From Merismopedia glauca CCAP 1448/3 (GTDB lineage Bacteria > Cyanobacteriota > Cyanobacteriia > Cyanobacteriales > CCAP-1448), in the NCBI RefSeq assembly GCF_003003775.1, contig NZ_PVWJ01000027.1, forward strand, positions 1 to 46,489: a stretch of 46,489 nucleotides of DNA, given 5' to 3'. Position numbers and translations under genes: made by a program. The notes beneath the pieces were generated by a model. It was not told the DNA's origin, did no database searches, and saw nothing but the letters and a program-made list of their open reading frames with translations. Positions 37,407 through 46,489 of the stretch are shown here, piece by piece. Position 1 is the stretch's first letter. Each line of letters starts with the position of its first letter.

Positions 37407-38090
37407 CTAACGCAAGATAGCCTCCCAGGTAGACTTACCCACAATTCCATCTGGCTTTATTTTGAATTTTTTTTGGACTGCTTTGACCGCTATTTCGGTT
37501 TTAGAGCCAAACACCCCGTCTATCTTAGCTGAGAAAAAGCCTAAAGCCTTTAATCTCTGTTGCAAACCACTAACAGCAGCACCCCGCATCCCTAAGCGTA
37601 AAGTGGGTAAGTCGATGGTAGGTGCTGAGGTAGCTTCCACTTGAGGTTCAGGAGTAGGGGTAGGAGATGGTGTCGGTTTTGGGGTAGAAGATGGTGTCGG
37701 TTTTGGTGTAGAAACTGTAGGTGTGGCGGGGAATAATCTTTTCCAAGTACTCTCACCTGCAATCCCATCTGGGGTTAACCCTGCTGCTTGCTGAAACTTA
37801 GAGACAGATTGAGCCGTAGTTTTGCCGTAGATACCATCTACTTCGCCATCATAATAACCTAAGAGTTTCAGTGCTGCTTGTAATTCGGAGACAGCAGTGC
37901 CTTTACTTCCTAGTTTCAATGTGGGGCGACTAATTGCGCCAGAAGAGTCAGGAGGAGTCGATGCAGAGCCGAAACTGATTCCCGTTCCTATAATTAAAGC
38001 TGCTAGTGATAGTCCCACAATATGGCTATAGAGCGAGTGGCTACCAAATTTGACGATCTTTTGCCAGTTATTGATAGTGTTTTGCTGCAT
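37407..38090 (-). CDS. Peptidoglycan-binding protein with two PG_binding_1 domains
   Basis: 227 aa. An N-terminal hydrophobic segment (about 22-43) is a signal anchor or signal peptide. Two PG_binding_1 repeats (about 57-117 and 163-226), each with the pattern LxLGxxGxAVxxLQxxLKxLGYxxxxxDGxxG, are joined by a Thr/Pro-rich linker (120-150) of PTPSPTPTPEP type. It has no catalytic domain, so it is a cell-wall-binding scaffold in the periplasm. Same strand as pepA but separated from it by 93 bases. Confidence 0.9.
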   Translation of the reverse strand: MQQNTINNWQKIVKFGSHSLYSHIVGLSLAALIIGTGISFGSASTPPDSSGAISRPTLKLGSKGTAVSELQAALKLLGYYDGEVDGIYGKTTAQSVSKFQQAAGLTPDGIAGESTWKRLFPATPTVSTPKPTPSSTPKPTPSPTPTPEPQVEATSAPTIDLPTLRLGMRGAAVSGLQQRLKALGFFSAKIDGVFGSKTEIAVKAVQKKFKIKPDGIVGKSTWEAILR

Positions 38091-38242
38091 CTGTGTTTCA
38101 CGTTCGCAATTTGGCTCAGGAATCTATTTATTCATTTTAGCCATAACAATTTTTTTGCGATCGCAGATAGTATTTGACCTCTCCAGAAACTAGATTTCAC
38201 CCTAAACTAGCAAAAGTACTTATCTTGGCGATCGCACTATGA

Positions 38243-39250
<1,008 letters not shown>

Positions 39251-39291
39251 ATAAACAAATTATGCTTGCATAATCTACGACTAGATCTCAA

Positions 39292-39316
39292 GTAGGGTAG
39301 GCAATGCCTACCCTAC
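39292..39316. terminator. Perfect hairpin after por
   Basis: GTAGGGTAGGCA and TGCCTACCCTAC form perfect 12-base arms around one A. It looks like a common cyanobacterial interspersed palindrome and probably terminates por. Confidence 0.6.
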
Positions 39317-39327
39317 CGATGGTGCTT

Positions 39328-39510
39328 GTGAGTAAATCCTGTAAATTACGAGAAAGGCGATCGCCTTTCTTTCAGCAAGGGCGCTATTATTTTGAAGGTG
39401 TCTGGGGACAAGCAGCGCAAGGTGCAACCAGTCAGCAAGAGATTCTGAGAGCATTAGCAGCCCACATTGACCAAAAGTGGTATCGAGATCCCCTGGTACT
39501 CCATAAGTAA
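39328..39510 (+). CDS. Small hypothetical protein
   Basis: 60 aa from a GTG at 39328. An ATG at 39304 lies inside the hairpin loop region and is unlikely. Visible: a basic start SKSCKLRERR, then an orderly FFQQGRYYFEGVWGQAAQGA...EILRALAAHIDQKW with amphipathic helix character. That regularity suggests a real or formerly real gene; I do not recognise the family. No ribosome site is visible. Confidence 0.4.
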   Translation: MSKSCKLRERRSPFFQQGRYYFEGVWGQAAQGATSQQEILRALAAHIDQKWYRDPLVLHK

Positions 39511-40377
39511 TTGCTTTTCATATTTTTTGACAAATAATTGCTGTTTCTGATTTGTAGCGGTTAATTAAGTCTGTATAGTCAGAATGGGCTTTATTGTACT
39601 TCACTACAGCCGTTCCGGCTGAAATACATTAAATTAGCAAAATAACGCCTTTGCAGATTAAGAAATCAGAGATATATCTACCTCTCAAGATATTCACCTT
39701 TATCACCTAAGATGGATGGTAAAAACTCACTATCACCAGAGCATGAAGTTACGAAAGAGTTATTTAAGTTTTCATCAGTCAAATAAATTGTCAGCAATAA
39801 TTTAATTTTATGGCTGTTAACTTAATAACACTTTGTGTAAAGTTTAGAAACCAAATATTCTAGAGGTAGCCTTATCAATACTACGATACTACAATTGATA
39901 ACTTCACAAAACAACTTCATGACAATTTAGAAGCGATTGAAACCCGAGCAAAATAGCTAAGGAAAAGTGTTCAATCTGCACCGAAAAAAACTCAAGCAGA
40001 GATTCAATCGAAGCTCGATGAAGCGAAGGCAAAGCTAGAAGCTAAAAAACAAGAAACAGAATAAGTCACGGAATGAGAATGTCAGTCCCCGTCTAAGGCT
40101 TTGAACTAAGGCACCCTGTAAAAGTAAGTCGTACAAATTGAATGTCGAGATCAAGTAACTTACGCTCACACCATCGATGCACCAACTGAAGTTTCAACTG
40201 CATAGAACTCAAATGGTTTGATGATGGTAGTTTCAGCCACTAATGCTGCTAAAAAAAACATTAATTAAGCTACAAATCACCTGATTTACCGCTAATAAAT
40301 GGGGATTAAATAAATACATTACAAAACTAGGTTTAAAGACTTTTAAATATCAGGTCAACACCTATCTGAGGAAATCT
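39511..40377. other. Gene-poor region of about 870 bases
   Basis: No intact gene on either strand. It contains a gene remnant (39870-40064) and otherwise AT-rich sequence. The stretch 40265-40377 should hold the promoter of the rhodanese gene. I see no insertion-sequence ends or RNA gene. Confidence 0.6.
39870..40064 (+). pseudogene. Remnant of a small helical protein gene
   Basis: One frame reads TKQLHDNLEAIETRAK, a TAG at 39954-39956, then LRKSVQSAPKKTQAEIQSKL and DEAKAKLEAKKQETE before a TAA at 40062-40064. The continuity of the charged helix across the stop suggests a decayed gene for a small coiled-coil protein. No start codon of quality is visible. Confidence 0.4.
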
Positions 40378-40893
40378 ATGATATTCAAAAAATTCCTCTC
40401 AACAATTCTGCTTGGACTCGCATTATCAATCGGACTCTTTTTTGGGGTTGGGCAACCCTCGATCGCTGCGGTGCCTTCCCCTATATTTATGGTTGGGGTC
40501 AAGGTTGCAACAGTTGCTGAAGTTTCACCGAATGTGGAATTGGAAGTCGATCGCTTTCTCACTTCGATTCCAGTAAGCTATTACACAATCGCCACTGTCG
40601 AAGATTTGAAAAGTCAGTTAGGGAAACCTCAAACCGTGTTAGTGGATGTGCGAGAACCCTTTGAGTATCGGTCTGGACATATACCTAACGCAATTAACAT
40701 TCCGCTCCGAACACTGGCGCACAATCTGAATCAAATTCCGCGCAATCTCCCTGTGGTGTTGTATTGCTCCTCCGGTTATCGATCGGCAATGGGAGTGATG
40801 ACACTACACGTGTTGGGCTATGAGAATGTGCAGGGTTTTCCACCTAGCTTTACAGCTTGGCAAGCCGCAGGAGAAGCGATCGCCTCCAGGTAA
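40378..40893 (+). CDS. Exported rhodanese-like protein
   Basis: 171 aa. A signal peptide (1-31, ending in SIAA) and a short spacer lead to one rhodanese domain (about 70-170) with DVREPFEYRSGHIPNAINIP and the catalytic C130 in CSSGYRS. It would transfer sulfane sulfur or bind an oxyanion in the periplasm or thylakoid lumen. First of three plus-strand genes for exported or membrane proteins; gap to the next is about 80 bases. Substrate unknown. Confidence 0.9.
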   Translation: MIFKKFLSTILLGLALSIGLFFGVGQPSIAAVPSPIFMVGVKVATVAEVSPNVELEVDRFLTSIPVSYYTIATVEDLKSQLGKPQTVLVDVREPFEYRSGHIPNAINIPLRTLAHNLNQIPRNLPVVLYCSSGYRSAMGVMTLHVLGYENVQGFPPSFTAWQAAGEAIASR

Positions 40894-40973
40894 TGCACCA
40901 AAACAATTAGGGCTAAAATCCCCAATTTTACTCCCTAATTTCAAGAGATTTTAACTTTATCAGGACTTTTGTG

Positions 40974-41504
40974 ATGAAATCTATCTATTTTAACGGGTCT
41001 AAAATTCGCCCGATGCGCTGGCTGCTGGCTGCCTGGATCTGCGTTTTACTGGTTGTTTGCAGTCCCCTACCCGCCTTTGCTACTGTGACACAAATCGAAG
41101 AATATCCAGGGCAAATGCTCTATCAATCCCGGCAAAAACTTCTGGATCAGACCGGAAATTCCTGGCAGGCGATCGCCTTCAAGCGCATTCATCCCGAAGG
41201 TAGTGCTATTGTCTCTCTGCGGCTAGTGGGCTTTCCTAGTGGGGTGGAATTCGATCGCACTCAACCACTGACACTAATAACATCTATGGGGCAAACTCTA
41301 ACCGCCAAGGATATTTCTAGCGAAATTTCTCAGGACACACCAACCCCAGCCAATGTTGCAGAATATGACATTAAGTCTGTCCTACCGCAGTTGCAGGCTG
41401 AAATTCCTCTTCATCTAACTTTACCGATGGTAACTGGCTCACCGATCGAGTTACAAATCCCATCCACAGCGATCCAAGAGTGGCAAGCAGTTTCTGCTCG
41501 TTAA
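40974..41504 (+). CDS. DUF3122 family exported protein
   Basis: 176 aa from the ATG at 40974; a GTG directly before it is the alternative. Signal peptide about 12-38 (WLLAAWICVLLVVCSPLPAFA). The mature part matches cyanobacterial DUF3122: EEYPGQMLYQSRQKLLDQTG, WQAIAFKRI, LRLVGFPSG, PANVAEYDIKSVLPQL and the closing EWQAVS. Function unknown; a periplasmic or lumenal beta-rich protein. It follows the rhodanese gene in the same direction and may share its transcript. Confidence 0.88.
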   Translation: MKSIYFNGSKIRPMRWLLAAWICVLLVVCSPLPAFATVTQIEEYPGQMLYQSRQKLLDQTGNSWQAIAFKRIHPEGSAIVSLRLVGFPSGVEFDRTQPLTLITSMGQTLTAKDISSEISQDTPTPANVAEYDIKSVLPQLQAEIPLHLTLPMVTGSPIELQIPSTAIQEWQAVSAR

Positions 41505-41715
41505 CTAACCCCAAAAACCCAAACTGATGAATCCCCAAATCTCCACGTTATTTAAAGAATTATGCGTCGCTAGTTTCACTACACCGCCCCCTTGATTGGT
41601 TTATACGCAAAGGATGCGGAATTTATCATGAGTCATCTCTGTCATTCATACTTTCCTCATCTTTTTTCCATATCATCAGATGTCAATGTTCTTACCATTC
41701 AAGAGGATGAAATCT

Positions 41716-42585
41716 ATGAAATGGCAACAATTAATTCTGGTTTTTATAGCTAGTATTTGCTTAATATTTGCAGGCAATGCCCTGGCGCAGACTGATATCA
41801 ATATCAACAATACCAACCTGATTCGCTTTGGTGGAAGTGTAACTGTACCAGAGAATCAAGTTGTTGAAAACGCCCTGGCTTTTGGGGGAAGTGTTACTGT
41901 ATTGCCTAATGCCAGAGTTTTGGACACTGCGATCGCTTTTGGCGGGGATGTCATACTGAAAAAAGGAGTGCGGGTAGATGGTGATGCTTACTCCTTTGGC
42001 GGCAAAATCGTACAGGAACCAGGTGCGATCGTGGGTGGTGAACGTGCCACATTTAGTGATCGACATGGCATGATGTATGGTTCCAATCGAGATAGAAGTA
42101 GCTTCTTCGCTCAGTATTTCTTCAGTGCCATTTTTAGAATTAGTGCTGCTGTAGTAGCAGCGATTCTCGGACTGATTATTTTGCATACCAGCCCACAATT
42201 CCTACCAAATTTGGCGACAAAATTGGGTCAACACCCTATTTTGACTGGTCTATGGGGCATTGGGGCGATTGTCTCCTTTGTCTTTGCCACCGTGTTTCTG
42301 GCGATTACGCTCATTGGTATTCCCCTGATTCCACTCCTAAGTCTGACTGCGGTGATAGCGGCTCTAGTCGGATCGTTAGGCGTGGCACTTTTTGTTGGTC
42401 AATGCCTAGTCAGTAATGGAAATTGGTCGTTACAGCAGCAGTTCTGGGTGGGTTTGGCGATCGTAACAGTTTTGACACTAATTCCATTTTTCGGAGGGTT
42501 CGTAGTTTTCTTAGTCAATCTATTTGGCTTGGGTCTAATCTTGCTGTGGCAATTTGGTAGAGAAAAACCTCAAATAGCTACTTAA
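41716..42585 (+). CDS. Membrane protein with bactofilin-like beta-helix region
   Basis: 289 aa from the ATG at 41716, nine bases after AGAGG; ATGs at 41680 and 41707 are alternatives. Signal peptide about 1-25 (ending ALAQ). Residues about 30-110 repeat a FGGSVTV..N..V...A.AFGG pattern, as in polymer-forming bactofilin/DUF583 proteins. Four hydrophobic segments follow (about 130-285). So an exported beta-helix is tethered to a membrane domain. Likely an envelope scaffold or stress protein; function unproven. The 175 bases before it hold nothing I recognise. Confidence 0.82.
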   Translation: MKWQQLILVFIASICLIFAGNALAQTDININNTNLIRFGGSVTVPENQVVENALAFGGSVTVLPNARVLDTAIAFGGDVILKKGVRVDGDAYSFGGKIVQEPGAIVGGERATFSDRHGMMYGSNRDRSSFFAQYFFSAIFRISAAVVAAILGLIILHTSPQFLPNLATKLGQHPILTGLWGIGAIVSFVFATVFLAITLIGIPLIPLLSLTAVIAALVGSLGVALFVGQCLVSNGNWSLQQQFWVGLAIVTVLTLIPFFGGFVVFLVNLFGLGLILLWQFGREKPQIAT

Positions 42586-42641
42586 GTATTTTAGAGGTTC
42601 CACTAACATAGGTGTAGGCTTTCGCAAAAAAATCAACAGTT

Positions 42642-43949
42642 ATGAAAATCTTACATCTATCAGATATTCACATGGGAAGTGGGTTTACCCACGGTAGGTT
42701 AAATCCCACCACTGGATTGAATACTAGATTAGAAGATTTCGTCAGTAGCTTAAGTCAATGTATCGATCGCGCTTTAGCTGAACCAGTCGATCTGGTATTA
42801 TTTGGGGGTGATGCCTTTCCTGATGCTACTCCTGCACCCTACGTGCAAGAAGCTTTCGCCAGTCAGTTTCGTCGCCTAGTTGATGCTCAAATCCCCACAG
42901 TGCTACTGGTGGGGAACCACGATCAGCATTCCCAAGGACAAGGGGGGGCGAGTTTATGTATCTATAGAACCTTGGGAGTACCTGGATTTATTGTCGGCGA
43001 TCGCCTCACCACTCATCGCATCTCGACTCCTCATGGCGATATCCAAATCGTGACTCTTCCTTGGCTAACTCGTTCTACTCTCTTTACCCGCAAGGAAACC
43101 CATGATACTTCCTTAGCCGAAATCAATCAAATGCTGTTAGAACGGCTCGAACCCGTCTTAGAAGCTGAAATCCGTCGCTTAGATCCGAACATCCCAACTG
43201 TCTTGCTGGCTCACTTGATGGCAGATCGGGCTAATTTGGGTGCAGAACGCCTATTAGCTGTAGGTAAAGGCTTTACTATTCCCATTTCTTTAATTGCTCG
43301 TCCTGAATTTGACTATGTAGCTTTAGGACACGTCCATAAGCACCAGAACTTGAATAAATCAAACGATCCACCAGTTGTTTACCCTGGAAGCATTGAAAGA
43401 GTTGATTTTAGTGAAGAAAAAGAAGATAAAGGCTATATTTTAGTTGATTTAGTCAAAGGTAAAGTCGATTGGGAATTTTGCCGCCTACCTGCGAGAAATT
43501 TCCGCACCATTGAAGTCGATGTCTCAGAGAAGAAAGAACCCCTAGCTGTAATTGTAAAGGCGATCGCTCAAAAACCGATTACTGAAGCTGTCGTTAGGCT
43601 GATCTACAAACTTCGTCCCGATCAAGTTGAACAAATCGAAACCAACACATTACATCAAGCATTGACTGATGCTCACAGCTATACCATTCAAGCCGAACTA
43701 GTCAGTCAACTAGCTCGTCCTAGACTACCAGAATTGGGTTTAGGTCAAAGTATAGAACCCATTGCTGCTCTAGAAACATACTTAAAAAGTAAACCAGATT
43801 TACAAGATTTAGCCGCTAGAATGCTAGAAACTGCGGAAAAAATGCTTGGCTCAGAAGACCAATGGGAATTAGATGAACTACCAGAGACAGAAAATCTTGT
43901 CTCCTCAGTCTCAGCTAAATCGCGGCGCACCCAGTTAAAACTGCTGTAA
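42642..43949 (+). CDS. sbcD: SbcD-like exonuclease (metallophosphoesterase)
   Basis: 435 aa. Calcineurin-like phosphoesterase motifs: D8-I-H10, GGD57, GNHD (91-94), HLMAD and GHVH. The C-terminal extension (about 270-435) is the part that in SbcD/Mre11 proteins meets the SbcC/Rad50 ATPase. SbcCD cuts DNA hairpins, which is notable in a genome so rich in palindromes. No sbcC lies in the window. Stop at 43949, ten bases before a MITE-like element. Confidence 0.92.
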   Translation: MKILHLSDIHMGSGFTHGRLNPTTGLNTRLEDFVSSLSQCIDRALAEPVDLVLFGGDAFPDATPAPYVQEAFASQFRRLVDAQIPTVLLVGNHDQHSQGQGGASLCIYRTLGVPGFIVGDRLTTHRISTPHGDIQIVTLPWLTRSTLFTRKETHDTSLAEINQMLLERLEPVLEAEIRRLDPNIPTVLLAHLMADRANLGAERLLAVGKGFTIPISLIARPEFDYVALGHVHKHQNLNKSNDPPVVYPGSIERVDFSEEKEDKGYILVDLVKGKVDWEFCRLPARNFRTIEVDVSEKKEPLAVIVKAIAQKPITEAVVRLIYKLRPDQVEQIETNTLHQALTDAHSYTIQAELVSQLARPRLPELGLGQSIEPIAALETYLKSKPDLQDLAARMLETAEKMLGSEDQWELDELPETENLVSSVSAKSRRTQLKLL

Positions 43950-43959
43950 TTGAGAGGTT

Positions 43960-44100
43960 ATACCAAATCCGCCTAGATAACCCCTTTTTTACGCTGGCGG
44001 TTGAAACCGCAGCTACATAATCATAGGCGCAGCCTTCCCGCAGGGTAGTCCGCCTGCGCGGACTAAAAAATAAAGGGTATTTTAAAACCGGATTTAGTAT
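43960..44100. mobile_element. MITE-like element, copy 2
   Basis: 141 bases with inverted ends ATACCAAATCCG and CGGATTTAGTAT and the same internal hairpins as copy 1 (35651-35768), plus about 23 extra bases around GGCGCAGCCTTCCCGC. It lies between sbcD and the phosphoketolase gene and probably ends the sbcD transcript. No coding capacity. Confidence 0.8.
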
Positions 44101-44152
44101 TACTACCACCGAATCATCCCTCCGATAGTGAAAATTCAACGGTAAAAGTATC

Positions 44153-46489
44153 ATGACTTATGTAACTCCGCTAGAAACCAAAAAGCCTGAAGAAGCTCTG
44201 ACTAAAGAAGAATTACGCCAGATCGATGCCTATTGGCGAGCGGCAAACTACCTTTCTGTGGGACAAATCTATTTATATGACAATCCCCTGCTGAAAGAAC
44301 CTTTAAAACTAGAACACATCAAACCCAGGCTCCTGGGACATTGGGGAACAACACCAGGTCTAAACTTTATTTACGTTCATCTCAATCGTTCGATCAAAAA
44401 ACACGACCTGAACGCGATTTATATTGCTGGTCCCGGTCATGGGGGACCTGGCTTAGTTGCCAATACCTACCTAGAAGGAACCTACAGCGAATACTATTCT
44501 CATATTTCCCAAGATGCTGAAGGAATGAAACAACTGTTTAAACAGTTCTCTTTCCCTGGTGGGATTCCCAGCCACGTTGCTCCTGAAACTCCTGGCTCGA
44601 TCCACGAAGGGGGAGAACTGGGTTATTCGATCTCTCATGCTTATGGAGCAGCTTTCGATAACCCTAATTTGCTTGTTGCTTGTGTGGTAGGCGATGGAGA
44701 AGCAGAAACAGGAGCTTTAGCTGCTGGTTGGCACTCTAACAAGTTTCTCGACCCCACCCATGATGGTGCTGTTTTGCCAATTTTACATTTGAATGGCTAC
44801 AAAATTGCCAATCCTACAATATTGGCTCGCATCCCCCACGAGCAACTGGAGAGTTTATTTATCGGTTATGGCTACAAGCCTTATTGGGTAGAGGGTTCAG
44901 ATCCCGAAATCATGCATCAGTTGATGGCTCAAACTTTAGAAACAATTATAACTGAGATTAAAGCTATCCAGCATAATGCTCGCCATAATGGCAGCAAAGA
45001 GATTCCCCAATGGCCAATGATGATTCTGCGGACTCCCAAAGGCTGGACAGGACCTAAAGAAGTTGATGGCAAGAAAACTGAAGGATTCTGGCGATCGCAT
45101 CAAGTTCCTTTATCCGAAATGGCAACCAACCCCGAACACGTTAAACTGCTCGAACAGTGGATGAAGAGTTATCAGCCGGAAGAACTTTTTGATGACAACG
45201 GGAAACTGATTTCCGAACTAGCAGAACTAGCACCATTAGGCGATCGCCGTATGGGTGCTAACCCTCATGCTAATGGTGGCATTTTACTCAAAGATCTAAA
45301 AATGCCTGATTTCCGCGCATATGCTATCGATGTTCCCCAACCTGGTACTGTTTATGGGGAATCAACTCGGACAATGGGGCTTTTTTTACGAGACGTGATT
45401 AAATTCAATCGGAACAACTTTAGACTCATGGGACCAGACGAAACCGCCTCAAATCGTCTTAACCCAGTATTTGAAGTGACAAATCGGGCTTGGATGGCTG
45501 AATCTTTACCTGAAGATCGAGGTGGGGGTAACTTAGCCAGCGATGGTCGAGTGATGGAAATCTTAAGCGAACACACCTGTCAAGGATGGCTCGAAGGCTA
45601 TTTACTCACTGGTCGCCACGGCTTTTTCTCTTGCTACGAAGCGTTTATTCATATTATTGATTCGATGTTCAATCAACACGCTAAGTGGCTCAAAACAACT
45701 CGTCACATTCCTTGGCGCAGACCGATTGCTTCCTTGAACTATTTGTTAACTTCCCACGTTTGGCGACAGGATCATAATGGTTTTTCTCACCAAGACCCAG
45801 GATTTATCGACCATGTTGTGAATAAAAAGGCGGATGTCATTCGAGTTTATCTCCCACCCGATGCTAATACCTTATTGTCTGTAACGGATCACTGCTTGCG
45901 GAGCCGTAATTACGTCAATGTTATTGTGGCGGGAAAACAGCCAGAATTGCAGTATCTAAACATGGATGACGCAATTAAGCACTGCACTAAAGGAATCGGT
46001 ATTTGGGAATGGGCCAGTAACGATCGCGGTTTTGAGCCTGATGTAGTTATGGCTTGTGCTGGAGATGTCCCTACTTTGGAAACTCTAGCGGCGGTTGCTC
46101 TGCTGCGGCAATATTTTCCCGAACTAAAGGTGCGAGTCATCAACGTTGTCGATCTGATGAAGCTTCAGCCGGAAAGGGAGCATCCCCACGGTTTGTCAGA
46201 CAAAGACTTTGACACCCTCTTTACTACTGATAAGCCTATAGTCTTTGCTTATCACGGCTATCCTTGGTTAATCCATCGTTTAACTTATCGACGTACTAAT
46301 CACAAAAATCTTCATGTGCGGGGTTATAAAGAAGAGGGAACCACAACTACGCCTTTCGATATGGTAGTTCTTAATGACCTCGATCGCTTTCATTTAGTGG
46401 CAGATGTCATCGACCGAGTGCCAAAACTCGCAGCGATTGGTGCTTATAGCAAAGAGGCCATGCGTAACAAACTACTCGAACACAAGGAG
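44153..46489 (+). CDS. xfp: Phosphoketolase (3' end off window)
   Basis: 779 codons from the ATG at 44153 run to the last base; the family is around 800 aa, so only a short tail is missing. Thiamine-diphosphate enzyme motifs: [55 protein letters not shown] and, later, [12 protein letters not shown]. It splits xylulose 5-phosphate (and often fructose 6-phosphate) with phosphate into acetyl phosphate and an aldose phosphate, linking the Calvin and pentose phosphate cycles to acetyl-CoA. Preceded by the MITE-like element, with the promoter presumably in 44101-44152. Confidence 0.96.
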   Translation, partial: MTYVTPLETKKPEEALTKEELRQIDAYWRAANYLSVGQIYLYDNPLLKEPLKLEHIKPRLLGHWGTTPGLNFIYVHLNRSIKKHDLNAIYIAGPGHGGPGLVANTYLEGTYSEYYSHISQDAEGMKQLFKQFSFPGGIPSHVAPETPGSIHEGGELGYSISHAYGAAFDNPNLLVACVVGDGEAETGALAAGWHSNKFLDPTHDGAVLPILHLNGYKIANPTILARIPHEQLESLFIGYGYKPYWVEGSDPEIMHQLMAQTLETIITEIKAIQHNARHNGSKEIPQWPMMILRTPKGWTGPKEVDGKKTEGFWRSHQVPLSEMATNPEHVKLLEQWMKSYQPEELFDDNGKLISELAELAPLGDRRMGANPHANGGILLKDLKMPDFRAYAIDVPQPGTVYGESTRTMGLFLRDVIKFNRNNFRLMGPDETASNRLNPVFEVTNRAWMAESLPEDRGGGNLASDGRVMEILSEHTCQGWLEGYLLTGRHGFFSCYEAFIHIIDSMFNQHAKWLKTTRHIPWRRPIASLNYLLTSHVWRQDHNGFSHQDPGFIDHVVNKKADVIRVYLPPDANTLLSVTDHCLRSRNYVNVIVAGKQPELQYLNMDDAIKHCTKGIGIWEWASNDRGFEPDVVMACAGDVPTLETLAAVALLRQYFPELKVRVINVVDLMKLQPEREHPHGLSDKDFDTLFTTDKPIVFAYHGYPWLIHRLTYRRTNHKNLHVRGYKEEGTTTTPFDMVVLNDLDRFHLVADVIDRVPKLAAIGAYSKEAMRNKLLEHKE

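Noticed and set aside
39304-39327. ATG start at 39304 for the small gene after por
   Set aside because: The codon lies in the centre of a perfect hairpin repeat, so a start downstream at 39328 is more likely.

Overview
The window is chromosomal DNA from a cyanobacterium. The evidence is the density of the cyanobacterial octamer GCGATCGC and its close variants, and the gene content: a light-dependent protochlorophyllide reductase, Mg-chelatase ChlI, CP12 domains, a PatA-type response regulator, ThiE with an N-terminal extension, a GlgA with a GH57 partner, and DUF3122. I cannot assign a genus. Most of the window is housekeeping chromosome. It is interspersed with short accessory modules and many small palindromic or tandem repeats.

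Layout. 1-8497 (minus strand) is a Pil/Pix-type taxis operon, transcribed right to left: PatA-like regulator (pilG-like), CheY (pilH-like), CheW (pilI-like), then two tandem methyl-accepting proteins (pilJ-like). The second of these runs off the left edge, and the expected CheA (pilL) would lie outside. 8908-14993 holds mfd (with an odd in-frame insertion of repeat DNA), a CNNM/HlyC-type membrane protein and an MDR oxidoreductase. 15015-22550 is the most accessory-looking stretch. It has a pair of tiny conserved proteins, a coiled-coil membrane-anchored protein beside an SF1 helicase that carries an N-terminal RelE/ParE-like domain, the core gene chlI, and then an operon of a TIGR04255-type protein, an HTH protein and a protein with a QTCDI motif that is cut by an in-frame stop.

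22752-29587 covers carbon metabolism and signalling: a GH57 enzyme divergent from glgA, two tandem CBS proteins carrying complete or vestigial CP12 tails, a thioredoxin, a lone recombinase-domain protein and a four-CBS protein. 29796-33541 holds a DUF2993 protein, thiE-thiS and ychF. 33621-35651 has a dynamin/Era-like GTPase gene broken by a 10-bp tandem duplication, next to a DUF2281/PIN toxin-antitoxin pair. 35841-39250 has pepA, a peptidoglycan-binding protein and por. 39511-40377 is a gene-poor stretch with a gene remnant. 40378-42585 encodes three exported or membrane proteins (rhodanese, DUF3122, bactofilin-like). The window ends with an SbcD-like nuclease and a phosphoketolase that runs off the right edge.

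The best candidates for undescribed biology are the RelE-helicase plus coiled-coil pair (15457-18932) and the TIGR04255-HTH-QTCDI operon with a palindromic operator-like site (20247-22625). Secondary points are the paired CBS-CP12 proteins, the dual-cysteine cyanobacteriochrome-like GAF domains in both chemoreceptors, and a set of gene-disrupting small duplications and repeats. All family names are from recognition by eye; no database search was possible.
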